Source: Bacteroidales bacterium (GTDB lineage Bacteria; Bacteroidota; Bacteroidia; Bacteroidales; G3-4614). From it: 35,253 bases of DNA. The position numbers and the translations under genes were made by a program. Shown in pieces: positions 27,494 through 34,994 of this stretch (position 1 is the stretch's first letter; the number at the start of each line of letters is the position of its first letter). The notes under the pieces are model-generated. The model did no database searches and was not told the DNA's origin. It was given only the letters and a program-made list of their open reading frames with translations. The stretch lies in the NCBI GenBank assembly GCA_017521245.1, contig JAFXDI010000022.1, positions 1-35,253 of the forward strand, in the 5' to 3' direction.

Positions 27494-28242
27494 TGCAACG
27501 ATTTTTTATTATAAGCTTAGTTGTTTCTTCTATCACTCTGGCTGCTTGCAGCAAAGTTCCCGGAGATGTTATTAAACCTAAAACTATGGAAAATCTGCTT
27601 GTTGATATTCATAAAGCAGAGGCATACATGGAGAATAGTAAATATTTGGCTAATAATAAATTGGCTCAAGACTCTGTAAAAAATTCGATATATGCTAAAC
27701 ATGGGGTAACTGGCGCTGAGTTTGATACCTCTATTGTTTGGTATGGTGCAAATCTTGAAGAGTATATTGAGATTTACGATAAAGTTATAATGCGACTTCA
27801 AGAGGAGAATAACTCTCTGCTGGCTCTTATGAACAACCAAAAGGATATGTTTACGGGTATGACACGTTCGGGTGATACTGTTAATATTTGGAACATAAAT
27901 CCCCACTACATTTTTGAAGGCAGACTTAATAATAACTTACTATCTTTTACAGTTCCGTATGATGACAATTTTAAAGATGGAGATTTGTTTAAATTAAAAT
28001 TCAAACTTACCTCAAGAGAAGATAGTCCTTATGAATCGCATGTTATTTTGGCTGTAAAAGAGAGTAGAGATTCAACGACTATCACCAAAAAGAATATCTT
28101 CAAAAATGGCTGGGACTCTATTGAAGTTAAAAGCAAAGGTTCTATAAGAAGAGTTATGGGAAGTTTCTATGTTCCTGCAATACCTGAATGGAGAGTTACT
28201 CATATTGATAGTATTACTCTTGAAAGAATACACACGAAGTAG
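27493..28242 (+). CDS. DUF4296 lipoprotein
   Basis: This 249-residue lipoprotein has the lipobox L-A-A-Cys19 followed by S-K-V-P. The DUF4296 region (residues about 24-115) begins VIKPKTMENLLVDIHKAEAYME and continues YAKHGVTGAEFDTSIVWY, both hallmarks of the family that sits directly after lspA in Bacteroidales. The C-terminal half is beta-rich (FEGRLNNNLLSFTVPYDDNFKDGD, and FYVPAIPEWRVTHIDSITLERI) and may be a carbohydrate-binding-like sandwich. The function is unknown. One-base overlap with lspA implies coupled translation, and its own maturation would need LspA. Confidence 0.85.
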   Translation: MQRFFIISLVVSSITLAACSKVPGDVIKPKTMENLLVDIHKAEAYMENSKYLANNKLAQDSVKNSIYAKHGVTGAEFDTSIVWYGANLEEYIEIYDKVIMRLQEENNSLLALMNNQKDMFTGMTRSGDTVNIWNINPHYIFEGRLNNNLLSFTVPYDDNFKDGDLFKLKFKLTSREDSPYESHVILAVKESRDSTTITKKNIFKNGWDSIEVKSKGSIRRVMGSFYVPAIPEWRVTHIDSITLERIHTK

Positions 28243-28244
28243 AT

Positions 28245-29060
28245 ATGATAAAGGGGTATTTAGGAAATGTATGCTACAATGGCAATATTCTTAAAAACCA
28301 TATTGTACGCATAGATTCTAATGGTTATGTGGCAGATATTACACCGTTTAAGAGTGAATGTGAAGGTATAGTTCTGAGTGATGATATGCTTGTGATTGTA
28401 AATTGCAAGATTGAGGAAATTGAAAAAGTCTCCTTAGAGTTACAAAAAGAGTTTGAAAAGTGTAAATCTTATAATGAGTTTATCAACTCAGAGGGTTATA
28501 AAAAGCACATTACAAATTTGACAAAAGGTGCCACTATTGTCAAAATTGAGATAAAAGAGGAGAAACCATACTATACAGAGATAACAAACAAAAAGAGTTG
28601 TAAGGTTGAAAATTCTAAATCTTATAAACTTGTTTGCACTCTTGCTAACTTAATGGATAAATATTATATTGACCCTATTATAGGATTTATTCCTATTGCC
28701 GGGGATATTATTCCTCCTCTATGCTCTATCCCATCGATATATGTTTCTGCCATAAAGTTAAGATCTATTCCTCTAACACTTGCCATAACTCTCAATATCC
28801 TTATTGACGCACTCGTTGGTATGATTCCATTTTTTATTGGGAACATAATAGATTTTTATAATAAGGCATATATCAAAAATCTAAAACTTATTATTGGCTA
28901 TGTAAACAACGATAAAGAGACTATCAATAAGGTTAATAAAAAGGCAATTATCTCTCTTGTTCTAATATTTACAATTACAATATTACTAATTGCTGCAATT
29001 GTATATATTTCAAAATTTATAGCGTTTGTATGGGAATACTTTAAGGAGTTATTTGCTTAA
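28245..29060 (+). CDS. DUF4112 membrane protein with an unusual N-terminal domain
   Basis: The 271-residue protein has two parts. Residues about 130-215 (LANLMDKYYIDPIIGFIPIAGDIIPPLCSIP, then NILIDALVGMIPFFIGNIIDFYNKAYIKNLKLI) match the DUF4112 pattern with two GxxPxxGD-like repeats, the second reduced to GMIPFFIGNIID. A C-terminal TM helix (about 235-258) follows. The N-terminal 55 residues (GYLGNVCYNGNILKNHIVRIDSNGYVADI) resemble the N-terminal beta-domain of amidohydrolases, a gene class I associate with this position in related genomes; no metal-binding HxH follows. Residues 60-110 are charged and helical. It starts 2 bases after the DUF4296 stop. The function is unknown. Confidence 0.7.
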   Translation: MIKGYLGNVCYNGNILKNHIVRIDSNGYVADITPFKSECEGIVLSDDMLVIVNCKIEEIEKVSLELQKEFEKCKSYNEFINSEGYKKHITNLTKGATIVKIEIKEEKPYYTEITNKKSCKVENSKSYKLVCTLANLMDKYYIDPIIGFIPIAGDIIPPLCSIPSIYVSAIKLRSIPLTLAITLNILIDALVGMIPFFIGNIIDFYNKAYIKNLKLIIGYVNNDKETINKVNKKAIISLVLIFTITILLIAAIVYISKFIAFVWEYFKELFA

Positions 29061-29091
29061 CTTAGTAACTTTATAAAATGAGATACAAAGC

Positions 29092-29120
29092 AAAAGAGTT
29101 CGGTGATGCCGAACTCTTTT
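29092..29120. terminator. Bidirectional terminator between convergent units
   Basis: A 12-bp perfect stem, AAAAGAGTTCGG (29092-29103) and CCGAACTCTTTT (29109-29120), with a TGATG loop. T-rich sequence follows on both strands. It lies between the DUF4112 gene (+) and glmM (-). Confidence 0.85.
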
Positions 29121-29164
29121 ACTTTATATTATAATCTTATTACAAATTAGAATAGACCTTTTTA

Positions 29165-30550
29165 TTAGTCGAACGATTTTATTACTGCAATAATATCATC
29201 AGCTGTCTTTTCTGCCTCCTCCATTGTTTTTGCTTCGGCATATATACGAACTATTGGTTCTGTATTTGATTTGCGAAGTTGTACCCAACGATCAGGAAAG
29301 TCTATTTTTATTCCGTCAATATCGTTTACATCATACTCAGCATATTTCTCTTTTACAGCCTCAAATATCTTATCTATATCCATTGTAGGTGTTAAATCAA
29401 GACGTTTTTTTGCTATTGAGTATTGAGGATATCCTGCACGTAGTTCACTAACTTTTTTACCGCATTTTGCAAGATAAGTTAAGAAAAGAGCTACTCCAAC
29501 AAGAGCATCACGTCCATAGTGAAGTTCAGGATAGATTACTCCTCCATTACCCTCGCCACCGATTATAGCGTTTGTCTCTTTCATTTTTGTTACAACGTTA
29601 ACCTCTCCTACTGCTGCTGGTGAGTATGATGCTCCCATTGCTTGTGTAACATCGCGTAATGCTCTTGAAGAACTCATATTTGACACTGTGTTTCCAAGTG
29701 TGTTTTGCAATACATAATCGGCACATGCTACAAGAGTGTACTCCTCTCCAAACATTTCGCCATCTTCACATATTATTGCTAAACGGTCAACATCTGGATC
29801 AACTACAAATCCTACATCTACGCCTCCTTTTTTCATTAAAGATGAGATTTCTGTCAAGTGTTGAGGGAGTGGCTCTGGATTGTGAGGAAATTGTCCGTTT
29901 GGTGTGCAGAACAATTTCTCTACTTTTGTTACTCCTAATGCCTCAAGTAACTCGGGTATTGCTACTCCTCCTACTGAATTTACGCAATCAATTGCTACAC
30001 TGAAATTTGCTTTTTTGATTGCCTCTGCATCTACAAGTGGTAAGTTTAATACCGCTTCGATATGACGTGCTGTATATGTATCGTTTTTTATCTCTTTTCC
30101 AAGAGAGTCAACATCGGCATACTCAAAACTCTCTGCCGCCGCAATTTCTAAAACTTCTTTTCCTTCTGCCGCATTCAAGAACTCTCCTTTTTCGTTTAAA
30201 AGTTTTAGAGCATTCCATTGTTTGGGGTTGTGACTTGCTGTTAATATTATACCTCCGCAAGCACCCTCCATAACTACTGCCATCTCAGTTGTAGGTGTTG
30301 TTGCCAATCCAATGTTTATAACATCAAATCCCATTCCTGTCAATGCTCCTGCTACGCATGAATATACCATATCGCCTGATATACGAGCATCACGACCAAC
30401 TACTATCTTATTAGTTGTAACCTTTGTCGTTTTTTTAATAAATGTTGCATAGGCTGATGTAAATTTTATTACATCTAATGGGGTTAAACAATCTCCTGGT
30501 TCTCCGCCGATTGTTCCTCTAATTCCTGAAATTGATTTAATTAATGACAT
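29165..30550 (-). CDS. glmM: Phosphoglucosamine mutase
   Basis: This enzyme converts glucosamine-6-phosphate to glucosamine-1-phosphate for UDP-GlcNAc and peptidoglycan synthesis. It belongs to the alpha-D-phosphohexomutase superfamily, with phosphoserine loop T-A-S106-H-N-P and metal-binding D251-P-D253-V-D255-R. The sugar-binding loop is G-E333-G-N-G-G, and the phosphate-binding loop RKSNTEPIVRIYAEA is near the end. The GEGNGG loop differs from the GEQSGH of E. coli GlmM and resembles archaeal-type enzymes, so substrate assignment rests partly on genome context; phosphomannomutase or phosphoglucomutase activity is possible. At 461 residues it is complete. It is last in the minus-strand unit DHH - DUF4827 - glmM, 12 bases after DUF4827. 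Confidence 0.88.
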   Translation of the reverse strand: MSLIKSISGIRGTIGGEPGDCLTPLDVIKFTSAYATFIKKTTKVTTNKIVVGRDARISGDMVYSCVAGALTGMGFDVINIGLATTPTTEMAVVMEGACGGIILTASHNPKQWNALKLLNEKGEFLNAAEGKEVLEIAAAESFEYADVDSLGKEIKNDTYTARHIEAVLNLPLVDAEAIKKANFSVAIDCVNSVGGVAIPELLEALGVTKVEKLFCTPNGQFPHNPEPLPQHLTEISSLMKKGGVDVGFVVDPDVDRLAIICEDGEMFGEEYTLVACADYVLQNTLGNTVSNMSSSRALRDVTQAMGASYSPAAVGEVNVVTKMKETNAIIGGEGNGGVIYPELHYGRDALVGVALFLTYLAKCGKKVSELRAGYPQYSIAKKRLDLTPTMDIDKIFEAVKEKYAEYDVNDIDGIKIDFPDRWVQLRKSNTEPIVRIYAEAKTMEEAEKTADDIIAVIKSFD

Positions 30551-30562
30551 AGTTCTAAAGTT

Positions 30563-31192
30563 TTAGTTTTTTGCAATTGTATATTCTATGTAATATAAAT
30601 ATGGTACAACTGATGACACACTCTCAGAAAATCCCACCTTTGAGGGTAATATCAAATAGACTTTTGCTCTATCATATAGATGTGCCAATGGATACTCTAT
30701 ACCTAATCTATAATCGTAATATTGCGACATAGGAACATTATAATCTTGAATATAATCAAAACAATATTCGTTTATATCGGGATAGTAAAAATTTCCTACT
30801 CCGCCGTTATTCATATCAAACATTTTAATATCGTAAGGAGCTGTTGCCCATGTATTCAAGTTAACTCTTAAGAAACGAAAATATACTCTCTCCCCCTCTT
30901 TTATGGTACGTCCGTTTCCTTTATCTATCACTTGCATATATACATCATTCTCTAATTCATAAAAGGGAACTTTTGTTGAGATAGCATTACGAGTTCCAGA
31001 GACCTTTATTAGTGATGTATCTGCCGGCAACTCTTCGGTGTATATGCCTCCGTACTTCAAGAACTTACTTATTGACTTTCGTTCTTGGTCTAACAAATCG
31101 GCATAAGTCACTGTTTTATCACACGCCGTTAGTGATATAGTTATAAGTGATATTAAAAAAATTATTACTCTATTAAAAATTTTACTACTCAT
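30563..31192 (-). CDS. DUF4827 lipoprotein
   Basis: This 209-residue lipoprotein has a signal sequence ending L-T-A-Cys24. It begins DKTVTYADLLDQERKSISKFLKYGGI, the start of the DUF4827 family. It also has a region with a peptidyl-prolyl-isomerase-like pattern (VYMQVIDKGNGRTIKEGERVYFRF, then YRLGIEYPLAHLYDRAKVYLILPSKVGFS near the end). Catalysis is not established for this family. It sits between a DHH phosphoesterase and glmM with gaps of 8 and 12 bases, so all three are probably co-transcribed. Confidence 0.85.
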   Translation of the reverse strand: MSSKIFNRVIIFLISLITISLTACDKTVTYADLLDQERKSISKFLKYGGIYTEELPADTSLIKVSGTRNAISTKVPFYELENDVYMQVIDKGNGRTIKEGERVYFRFLRVNLNTWATAPYDIKMFDMNNGGVGNFYYPDINEYCFDYIQDYNVPMSQYYDYRLGIEYPLAHLYDRAKVYLILPSKVGFSESVSSVVPYLYYIEYTIAKN

Positions 31193-31200
31193 TAGTTTTA

Positions 31201-32229
31201 CTATATGTATTTGTTTATTTGACTCTTTAAGAGAGTTACTGCTTCACAGATTGTCCCAAAGAACTCGCCTCCTGAGGCATTCTTATGCCCTCCTCCATTA
31301 TACAACTCAGAAGCAATTATGTTTACTGCATACTCTCCAACGGAGCGTAATGATACTTTTACATAATCGCTCTCTTCTCGGAAAAATATAGAGACATTCA
31401 CGCCCTCTATTCCCAAAGGTTGATTTACTAAGCCTTCGGTATCTCCCTTTTGATATGAGTATCTATTTAGTTCACTACGTGTAAGGGTTATTATTGCAAC
31501 ACCACCTTCAAGGATTTCCATCTTCTCTGATATTGCATAAGAGTTGAGTTTTAGTTTGCTGATTGTTGAAGTGTTACAAACTATTTTGTATATCTCATCT
31601 TTATCTATTCCTCTTTGCAACAATTGAGATATTGCAATATATATATCAGAATCGTTTGAGTTATAGGAGAAATTTCCTGTATCGGTCATCATTCCTGTAT
31701 ATATTGCCTCTGCCTCTGATTTTTGAACCTTTTCCTCTAATCCTAATTGATTCAAGATTTTGTAAACCAATAGTGATGTTGATGATATTTGAGGGTATGA
31801 GATTATTAAGTTACAGAAATCCGAAGGGTGGATATGGTGATCAATCATCACCTTATAGGCTTTAGCTTTTACTAAATCTTCTTGCATTAAATCTACTCGT
31901 TTTGGCTCGTTAAAATCTAAACAGAAGATAGTATCTGCATTTGCAATAATCTCTTTACAACTCTCTGTATTGTTTTTGTATATATTTATATCAGGAGCTC
32001 CTTGCAAGAACATTATTGATTTTGGTAGTGCATCGGGCATAACAACCTCTACTTGTTTACCTAACTGCAACAATACTCCACGCAATGCTAAAGAAGAGCC
32101 AACAGCATCACCATCAGGGGCAACGTGCGCAACAATCACTACATTGTGACTCTTCTCTATTGCTTGCTGCAACAGATTTTGCTCTTGCTCCGATATAATT
32201 GTACTTAACATTGTTATATTGTTATTCAT
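31201..32229 (-). CDS. DHH/DHHA1 phosphoesterase (NrnA-like)
   Basis: The 342-residue protein has the full set of DHH motifs: H35-x-x-P-D39-G-D41 near the N-terminus, D105 in FCLDF, and D130-H-H132. The C-terminal DHHA1 domain has YNGGGHKNASGGEF. This arrangement matches NrnA, which degrades short oligoribonucleotides and dephosphorylates pAp, and related enzymes that hydrolyse pApA or c-di-AMP. Which substrate is preferred cannot be decided here. It is the first gene of the unit, with a very short leader suggested by the -7-like box at 32239-32246. Confidence 0.9.
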   Translation of the reverse strand: MNNNITMLSTIISEQEQNLLQQAIEKSHNVVIVAHVAPDGDAVGSSLALRGVLLQLGKQVEVVMPDALPKSIMFLQGAPDINIYKNNTESCKEIIANADTIFCLDFNEPKRVDLMQEDLVKAKAYKVMIDHHIHPSDFCNLIISYPQISSTSLLVYKILNQLGLEEKVQKSEAEAIYTGMMTDTGNFSYNSNDSDIYIAISQLLQRGIDKDEIYKIVCNTSTISKLKLNSYAISEKMEILEGGVAIITLTRSELNRYSYQKGDTEGLVNQPLGIEGVNVSIFFREESDYVKVSLRSVGEYAVNIIASELYNGGGHKNASGGEFFGTICEAVTLLKSQINKYI

Positions 32230-32238
32230 ATATTAATG

Positions 32239-32246
32239 CGAAGATA
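32239..32246 (-). promoter_or_regulatory. -7-like box (TATCTTCG) for the DHH operon
   Basis: TATCTTCG on the minus strand differs from TAnnTTTG by one base. The same TATCTTCGC precedes the minus-strand methyltransferase gene (33888-33895). It lies only 10 bases from the start codon at 32229, implying a nearly leaderless transcript. Confidence 0.4.
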
Positions 32247-32282
32247 CTACATTTTTAGCATAACCTTTTCAATTTTAATTAT

Positions 32283-32290
32283 TAATTTTG
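32283..32290 (+). promoter_or_regulatory. -7 box (TAATTTTG) for mazG
   Basis: TAATTTTG fits TAnnTTTG and lies 31 bases before the mazG ATG; a -33 element is not clear. It shares a 92-bp gap with the divergent box at 32239-32246. Confidence 0.55.
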
Positions 32291-32321
32291 CACTATATGT
32301 AACATTTTTAATGTAAAGAGG

Positions 32322-33110
32322 ATGAACAAGAGAAGAGAACTTCAATTAAAGGCTTTTGAAAGATTGCTTGATGTTATGGATGAACTTCGTGAAAAATGTC
32401 CATGGGACAGAAAACAGACTAACGAAAGTTTAAGGGCAAACACAATTGAAGAGACATACGAACTTTGTGAGGCTATAACCAATAATGATGAGATAAATAT
32501 AAAGAAGGAACTTGGAGACTTGCTATTGCATATTGTTTTTTATGCAAAAATTGGTAGCGAGAAAGGTTCTTTTGATATTGCCGATGTTTGCGATGCTCTT
32601 TGTGATAAACTTATTTTCCGTCATCCTCATGTGTTTGGCGAGGCTGTTGCAAATAGTGCCGGACAAGTTGAGAAGAGTTGGGAGGAGATTAAACTCAAAG
32701 AGAAGGGCGGAAATAAAACCGTTTTGGGTGGTGTTCCTACTGCCCTCCCCGCTTTAGTTAAAGCTTATCGCATACAAGATAAAGCCAGAAATGTTGGTTT
32801 TGATTGGGAAAACAGAGAGGATGTTTGGGATAAAGTCAGAGAAGAGATAAGTGAATTTGAAGAGGAGATTAAGTGTGGTGATGCTGATAAAACAGAGGCT
32901 GAATTTGGAGATTTGTTATTCTCTCTTATAAATGCAGGTCGTTTGTATAAGATTAACCCGGAAAATGCTCTTGAGAGAACAAACCAAAAATTTACTCGCC
33001 GTTTTAACTATGTTGAGAAGTGCTTGACAGAACAAGGCAAATCATTTAAAGAGAGTAACCTCACAGAGATGGATTCTCTTTGGGATGAAGCAAAAAAGAA
33101 GGGGCTTTAG
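32322..33110 (+). CDS. mazG: Nucleoside triphosphate pyrophosphohydrolase MazG
   Basis: MazG hydrolyses (d)NTPs to monophosphates and pyrophosphate, cleaning the nucleotide pool and affecting ppGpp-linked stress. The first domain has C26-P-W-D29 and the metal site E43-E-x-x-E47 with E63-x-x-D66. A second MazG-like repeat follows (VREEISEFEEEI...KTEAEFGDLLFSLIN), so both tandem domains of the roughly 260-residue bacterial form are present. AGGA is visible a few bases before the ATG. The stop codon TAG lies within inverted repeat copy D, and the methyltransferase ends 7 bases away on the other strand. Confidence 0.95.
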   Translation: MNKRRELQLKAFERLLDVMDELREKCPWDRKQTNESLRANTIEETYELCEAITNNDEINIKKELGDLLLHIVFYAKIGSEKGSFDIADVCDALCDKLIFRHPHVFGEAVANSAGQVEKSWEEIKLKEKGGNKTVLGGVPTALPALVKAYRIQDKARNVGFDWENREDVWDKVREEISEFEEEIKCGDADKTEAEFGDLLFSLINAGRLYKINPENALERTNQKFTRRFNYVEKCLTEQGKSFKESNLTEMDSLWDEAKKKGL

Positions 33111-33125
33111 CCGAAAACTAACAAC
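33107..33125 (-). repeat. 3'-end hairpin repeat, partial copy D (behind the methyltransferase gene)
   Basis: On the minus strand this reads GTTGTTAGTTTTCGGCTAA, identical over 19 bases to copy B at 8820-8838. The methyltransferase's Cys-stop (TGT TAG) is inside it, and the plus-strand TAG of mazG overlaps its other end. Downstream on the minus strand GGCT-AA-AGCC and a T-run could form a short terminator. The second hairpin of the full element is missing. Confidence 0.65.
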
Positions 33126-33867
33126 TGCTTCTACGGAACTCTGCACAAGTGATGGCGGTGGCTACTGCAACGTTTAGGGATTCTACTTTTTCTCTACCTA
33201 TTGGGTATGGCGGAAGTAGAATTTTTTTTGTCACCAACTCTTCTATCTCTTTTGATATTCCGTTTCCTTCGTTACCCATTACAATAACGGCATCGTTGGT
33301 TAGCGATGTATCATAAATATTCTCGCCGTCAAGGAATGTTCCGTATATAGGTTTGTTGATATTTTTAAGTGTTTCAGCAAGATTTACATATACTACCTTC
33401 ACCCTCGCCAGTGCTCCCATTGTTGCCTGTATGGTTTTGGGATTGTAAATATCGGCACAGCCTTCGGAACAGAGTATTGTATCTATTCCATACCAATCGG
33501 CTATACGAACTATTGTTCCTAAATTACCCGGATCTTGAACACAATCTAATGCCAACAGCAATTTCCCTTTTAGTTCATCAGGTGCAATAGTGTTTTGTGG
33601 CATCTCATAAACGGCTATAACATTTTGTGGCGATTGCATAAGCGATGCTTTTGCTATCTCATCGTGGGTTGCCTCTATAACCTCGTTGCAAGATGTGGTA
33701 TTGTGAGTTTGCAACCACTCGGGGGTTGCTACCAATAATTTACAATTAAACAATGAGAGAGTATCGCCTACCAATTTATCGCCTTCTGCAATAAATAGTT
33801 TTTGTTCATATCGCTCCTTCTTTTGAGAAAGAGCTCGTATAAATTTTATTTTTGCTTTACTCAACAT
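33118..33867 (-). CDS. SPOUT-class RNA 2'-O-methyltransferase (TrmH/SpoU type)
   Basis: From the ATG at 33867 this is a 249-residue protein. A frame open to 34125 adds residues that overlap the divergent gene and its promoter, so it is rejected. The N-terminal substrate-binding domain has F-I-A-E-G-D-K (25-31). The knotted catalytic domain has motif 1 (QDPGNLGTIVR, 111-121), motif 2 (GNEGNGIS, 198-205) and motif 3 (PPYPIGREKVESLNVAVATAI, 219-239). This is typical of the TrmH/RlmB group that methylates ribose in rRNA or tRNA; the target base is not evident. A TATCTTCG box lies 21 bases upstream of the start. Confidence 0.92.
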   Translation of the reverse strand: MLSKAKIKFIRALSQKKERYEQKLFIAEGDKLVGDTLSLFNCKLLVATPEWLQTHNTTSCNEVIEATHDEIAKASLMQSPQNVIAVYEMPQNTIAPDELKGKLLLALDCVQDPGNLGTIVRIADWYGIDTILCSEGCADIYNPKTIQATMGALARVKVVYVNLAETLKNINKPIYGTFLDGENIYDTSLTNDAVIVMGNEGNGISKEIEELVTKKILLPPYPIGREKVESLNVAVATAITCAEFRRSSC

Positions 33868-33887
33868 TGTTTTTTTATTTGTTTTTG

Positions 33888-33895
33888 CGAAGATA
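33888..33895 (-). promoter_or_regulatory. -7-like box (TATCTTCG) for the methyltransferase gene
   Basis: The minus-strand TATCTTCGC is the same variant seen before the DHH operon. Spacing to the ATG at 33867 is 20 bases. It supports the short start of the methyltransferase. Confidence 0.45.
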
Positions 33896-33910
33896 ATACT
33901 TTTTTGTTTA

Positions 33911-33918
33911 TAATTTTG
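33911..33918 (+). promoter_or_regulatory. -7 box (TAATTTTG) for the BadF-type gene
   Basis: TAATTTTG fits TAnnTTTG and lies 26 bases before the ATG at 33944. A TTTG at 33884-33887 is 23 bases away, slightly wide for a -33 element, and overlaps the divergent promoter. Confidence 0.55.
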
Positions 33919-33943
33919 TATATAAACATATAATATATAACCA

Positions 33944-34783
33944 ATGATTGTTATTGCTGACAGTGGTTCTACCAAAACAGAGTGGTGTTTTGTTGAGGAT
34001 GGTATTATAATTAAATGTATTAAATCAAAAGGCATTAACCCATACTTTGAGAGCAAAGAGGAGATAACAGAGAAGATTAAACAGGTTTTATCAGAGTTGG
34101 ATTCTGTTGATAAAATTTCTGCCATATATTTTTATGGTGCCGGATGCACTCCTGAGAAAAGAGAGGTTGTTAAATGTTCTATTTCGGAGATTGTTGATAG
34201 TAACACTTTAATTGAGGTTAACTCTGATCTATTGGGTGCTGCTCGTGCATTGTTTGGTAGAGAGAAAGGTATTGCCTGTATTCTTGGTACAGGTTCAAAC
34301 TCCTGCTATTACAATGGAGATATTATAGAAAGAAATATATCTCCTTTGGGATTTATTCTTGGCGACGAGGGCAGCGGTGCTGTTATAGGCAGATTATTTA
34401 TTGGTGGTCTGCTAAAAAATCAGTTTGGAGAAGAGTTAAAAGAACAATTCTTATATGAAAGCAGCCTTACTCAAGGGGAGATTATTGATAGAGTTTATCG
34501 AAAAGCTTTCCCTAATAGATTCTTGGCATCTCTATCTCCTCATATTTATAAGCATATAGATAACCCAAGTATTTATAATATTGTATTCGCCAGTTTTAAA
34601 GAATTCTTTATTCGCAATGTTATGCAATATGATTACCAAACTAATAATATTGCTTTTATTGGTTCTATTGCCTACTACTACAAAAATATATTAAATGAAG
34701 TTGCTCAAAGTCTTAATATATCAATCACAAAAATTGAATCTTCGCCTATTAATGGTTTGGTAAAATTTCATTCTGCTTTTTAG
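33944..34783 (+). CDS. BadF/BadG/BcrA/BcrD ATPase family, N-acetylglucosamine-kinase-like
   Basis: This is a 279-residue member of the actin-like ATPase superfamily. Phosphate 1 motif: D6-S-G-S-T-K-T-E-W14. Phosphate 2 motif: L-G-T-G-S-N-S (114-120). Between them GAGC lies in the expected connecting position, and GDEGSGAVIGR is the sugar-kinase-like loop. The adenosine motif is FIGSIAYYYKNIL. This form, with DSGSTKTEW, is widespread in Bacteroidota and is usually annotated as an N-acetylglucosamine kinase-like protein. The amino-sugar substrate is plausible but not proven by the sequence. It is a single-gene unit closed by the hairpin at 34804-34837. Confidence 0.85.
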   Translation: MIVIADSGSTKTEWCFVEDGIIIKCIKSKGINPYFESKEEITEKIKQVLSELDSVDKISAIYFYGAGCTPEKREVVKCSISEIVDSNTLIEVNSDLLGAARALFGREKGIACILGTGSNSCYYNGDIIERNISPLGFILGDEGSGAVIGRLFIGGLLKNQFGEELKEQFLYESSLTQGEIIDRVYRKAFPNRFLASLSPHIYKHIDNPSIYNIVFASFKEFFIRNVMQYDYQTNNIAFIGSIAYYYKNILNEVAQSLNISITKIESSPINGLVKFHSAF

Positions 34784-34803
34784 TTATTAAGGTCATTAGA
34801 TAA

Positions 34804-34837
34804 AACAGGGGTTACACTCAAAAGTGTAACCCCTGTT
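34804..34837. terminator. Bidirectional terminator, 15-bp stem
   Basis: AACAGGGGTTACACT (34804-34818) pairs perfectly with AGTGTAACCCCTGTT (34823-34837) around a CAAA loop. On the minus strand it is followed by TTTTATCT. It separates the BadF-type gene (+) from the T9SS gene (-). Confidence 0.8.
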
Positions 34838-34873
34838 AGGTTATTGTTAGTAAATGATTAATTTTTCTGGACA

Positions 34874-34891
34874 GACGTGGCAGACCACGTC
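34874..34891 (-). repeat. Palindromic element, GACGTGG-N4-CCACGTC (second copy)
   Basis: A 7-bp perfect inverted repeat with a CAGA loop, nearly identical to 11379-11398. It lies about 100 bases downstream of the T9SS gene, on the side to which that gene is transcribed. Confidence 0.7.
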
Positions 34892-34912
34892 CCCACAAAG
34901 ATAATTAATCAA

Positions 34913-34968
34913 ACTCTTACTTTACCACAACTTTGAGGTCTTTAACCTCTAACTTGTTGTCGTTCGGT
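34913..34968 (-). pseudogene. Relic of a second T9SS C-terminal end
   Basis: On the minus strand, in the same frame as the T9SS gene and beyond its stop, the sequence reads LEVKDLKVVVK-stop. The last 22 bases (34913-34934) match the true gene end (34991-35012) with one mismatch, exactly 78 bases (26 codons) apart. The rest of the 78-bp spacing is not similar. It looks like the leftover end of another C-terminal domain after recombination or duplication. Confidence 0.45.
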
Positions 34969-34990
34969 AAAAGCCAATCTCTTGGCTTTT
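34969..34990 (-). terminator. Hairpin directly behind the T9SS gene
   Basis: AAAAGCCAA (34969-34977) pairs with TTGGCTTTT (34982-34990) around a TCTC loop. It begins five bases after the stop codon on the minus strand and ends in TTTT. Confidence 0.7.
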
Positions 34991-34994
34991 ACTC

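Noticed and set aside
33868..34125. 86-residue N-terminal extension of the methyltransferase
   Set aside because: It overlaps the divergent BadF-type gene and both promoters; the SPOUT N-terminal domain starts naturally at 33867.
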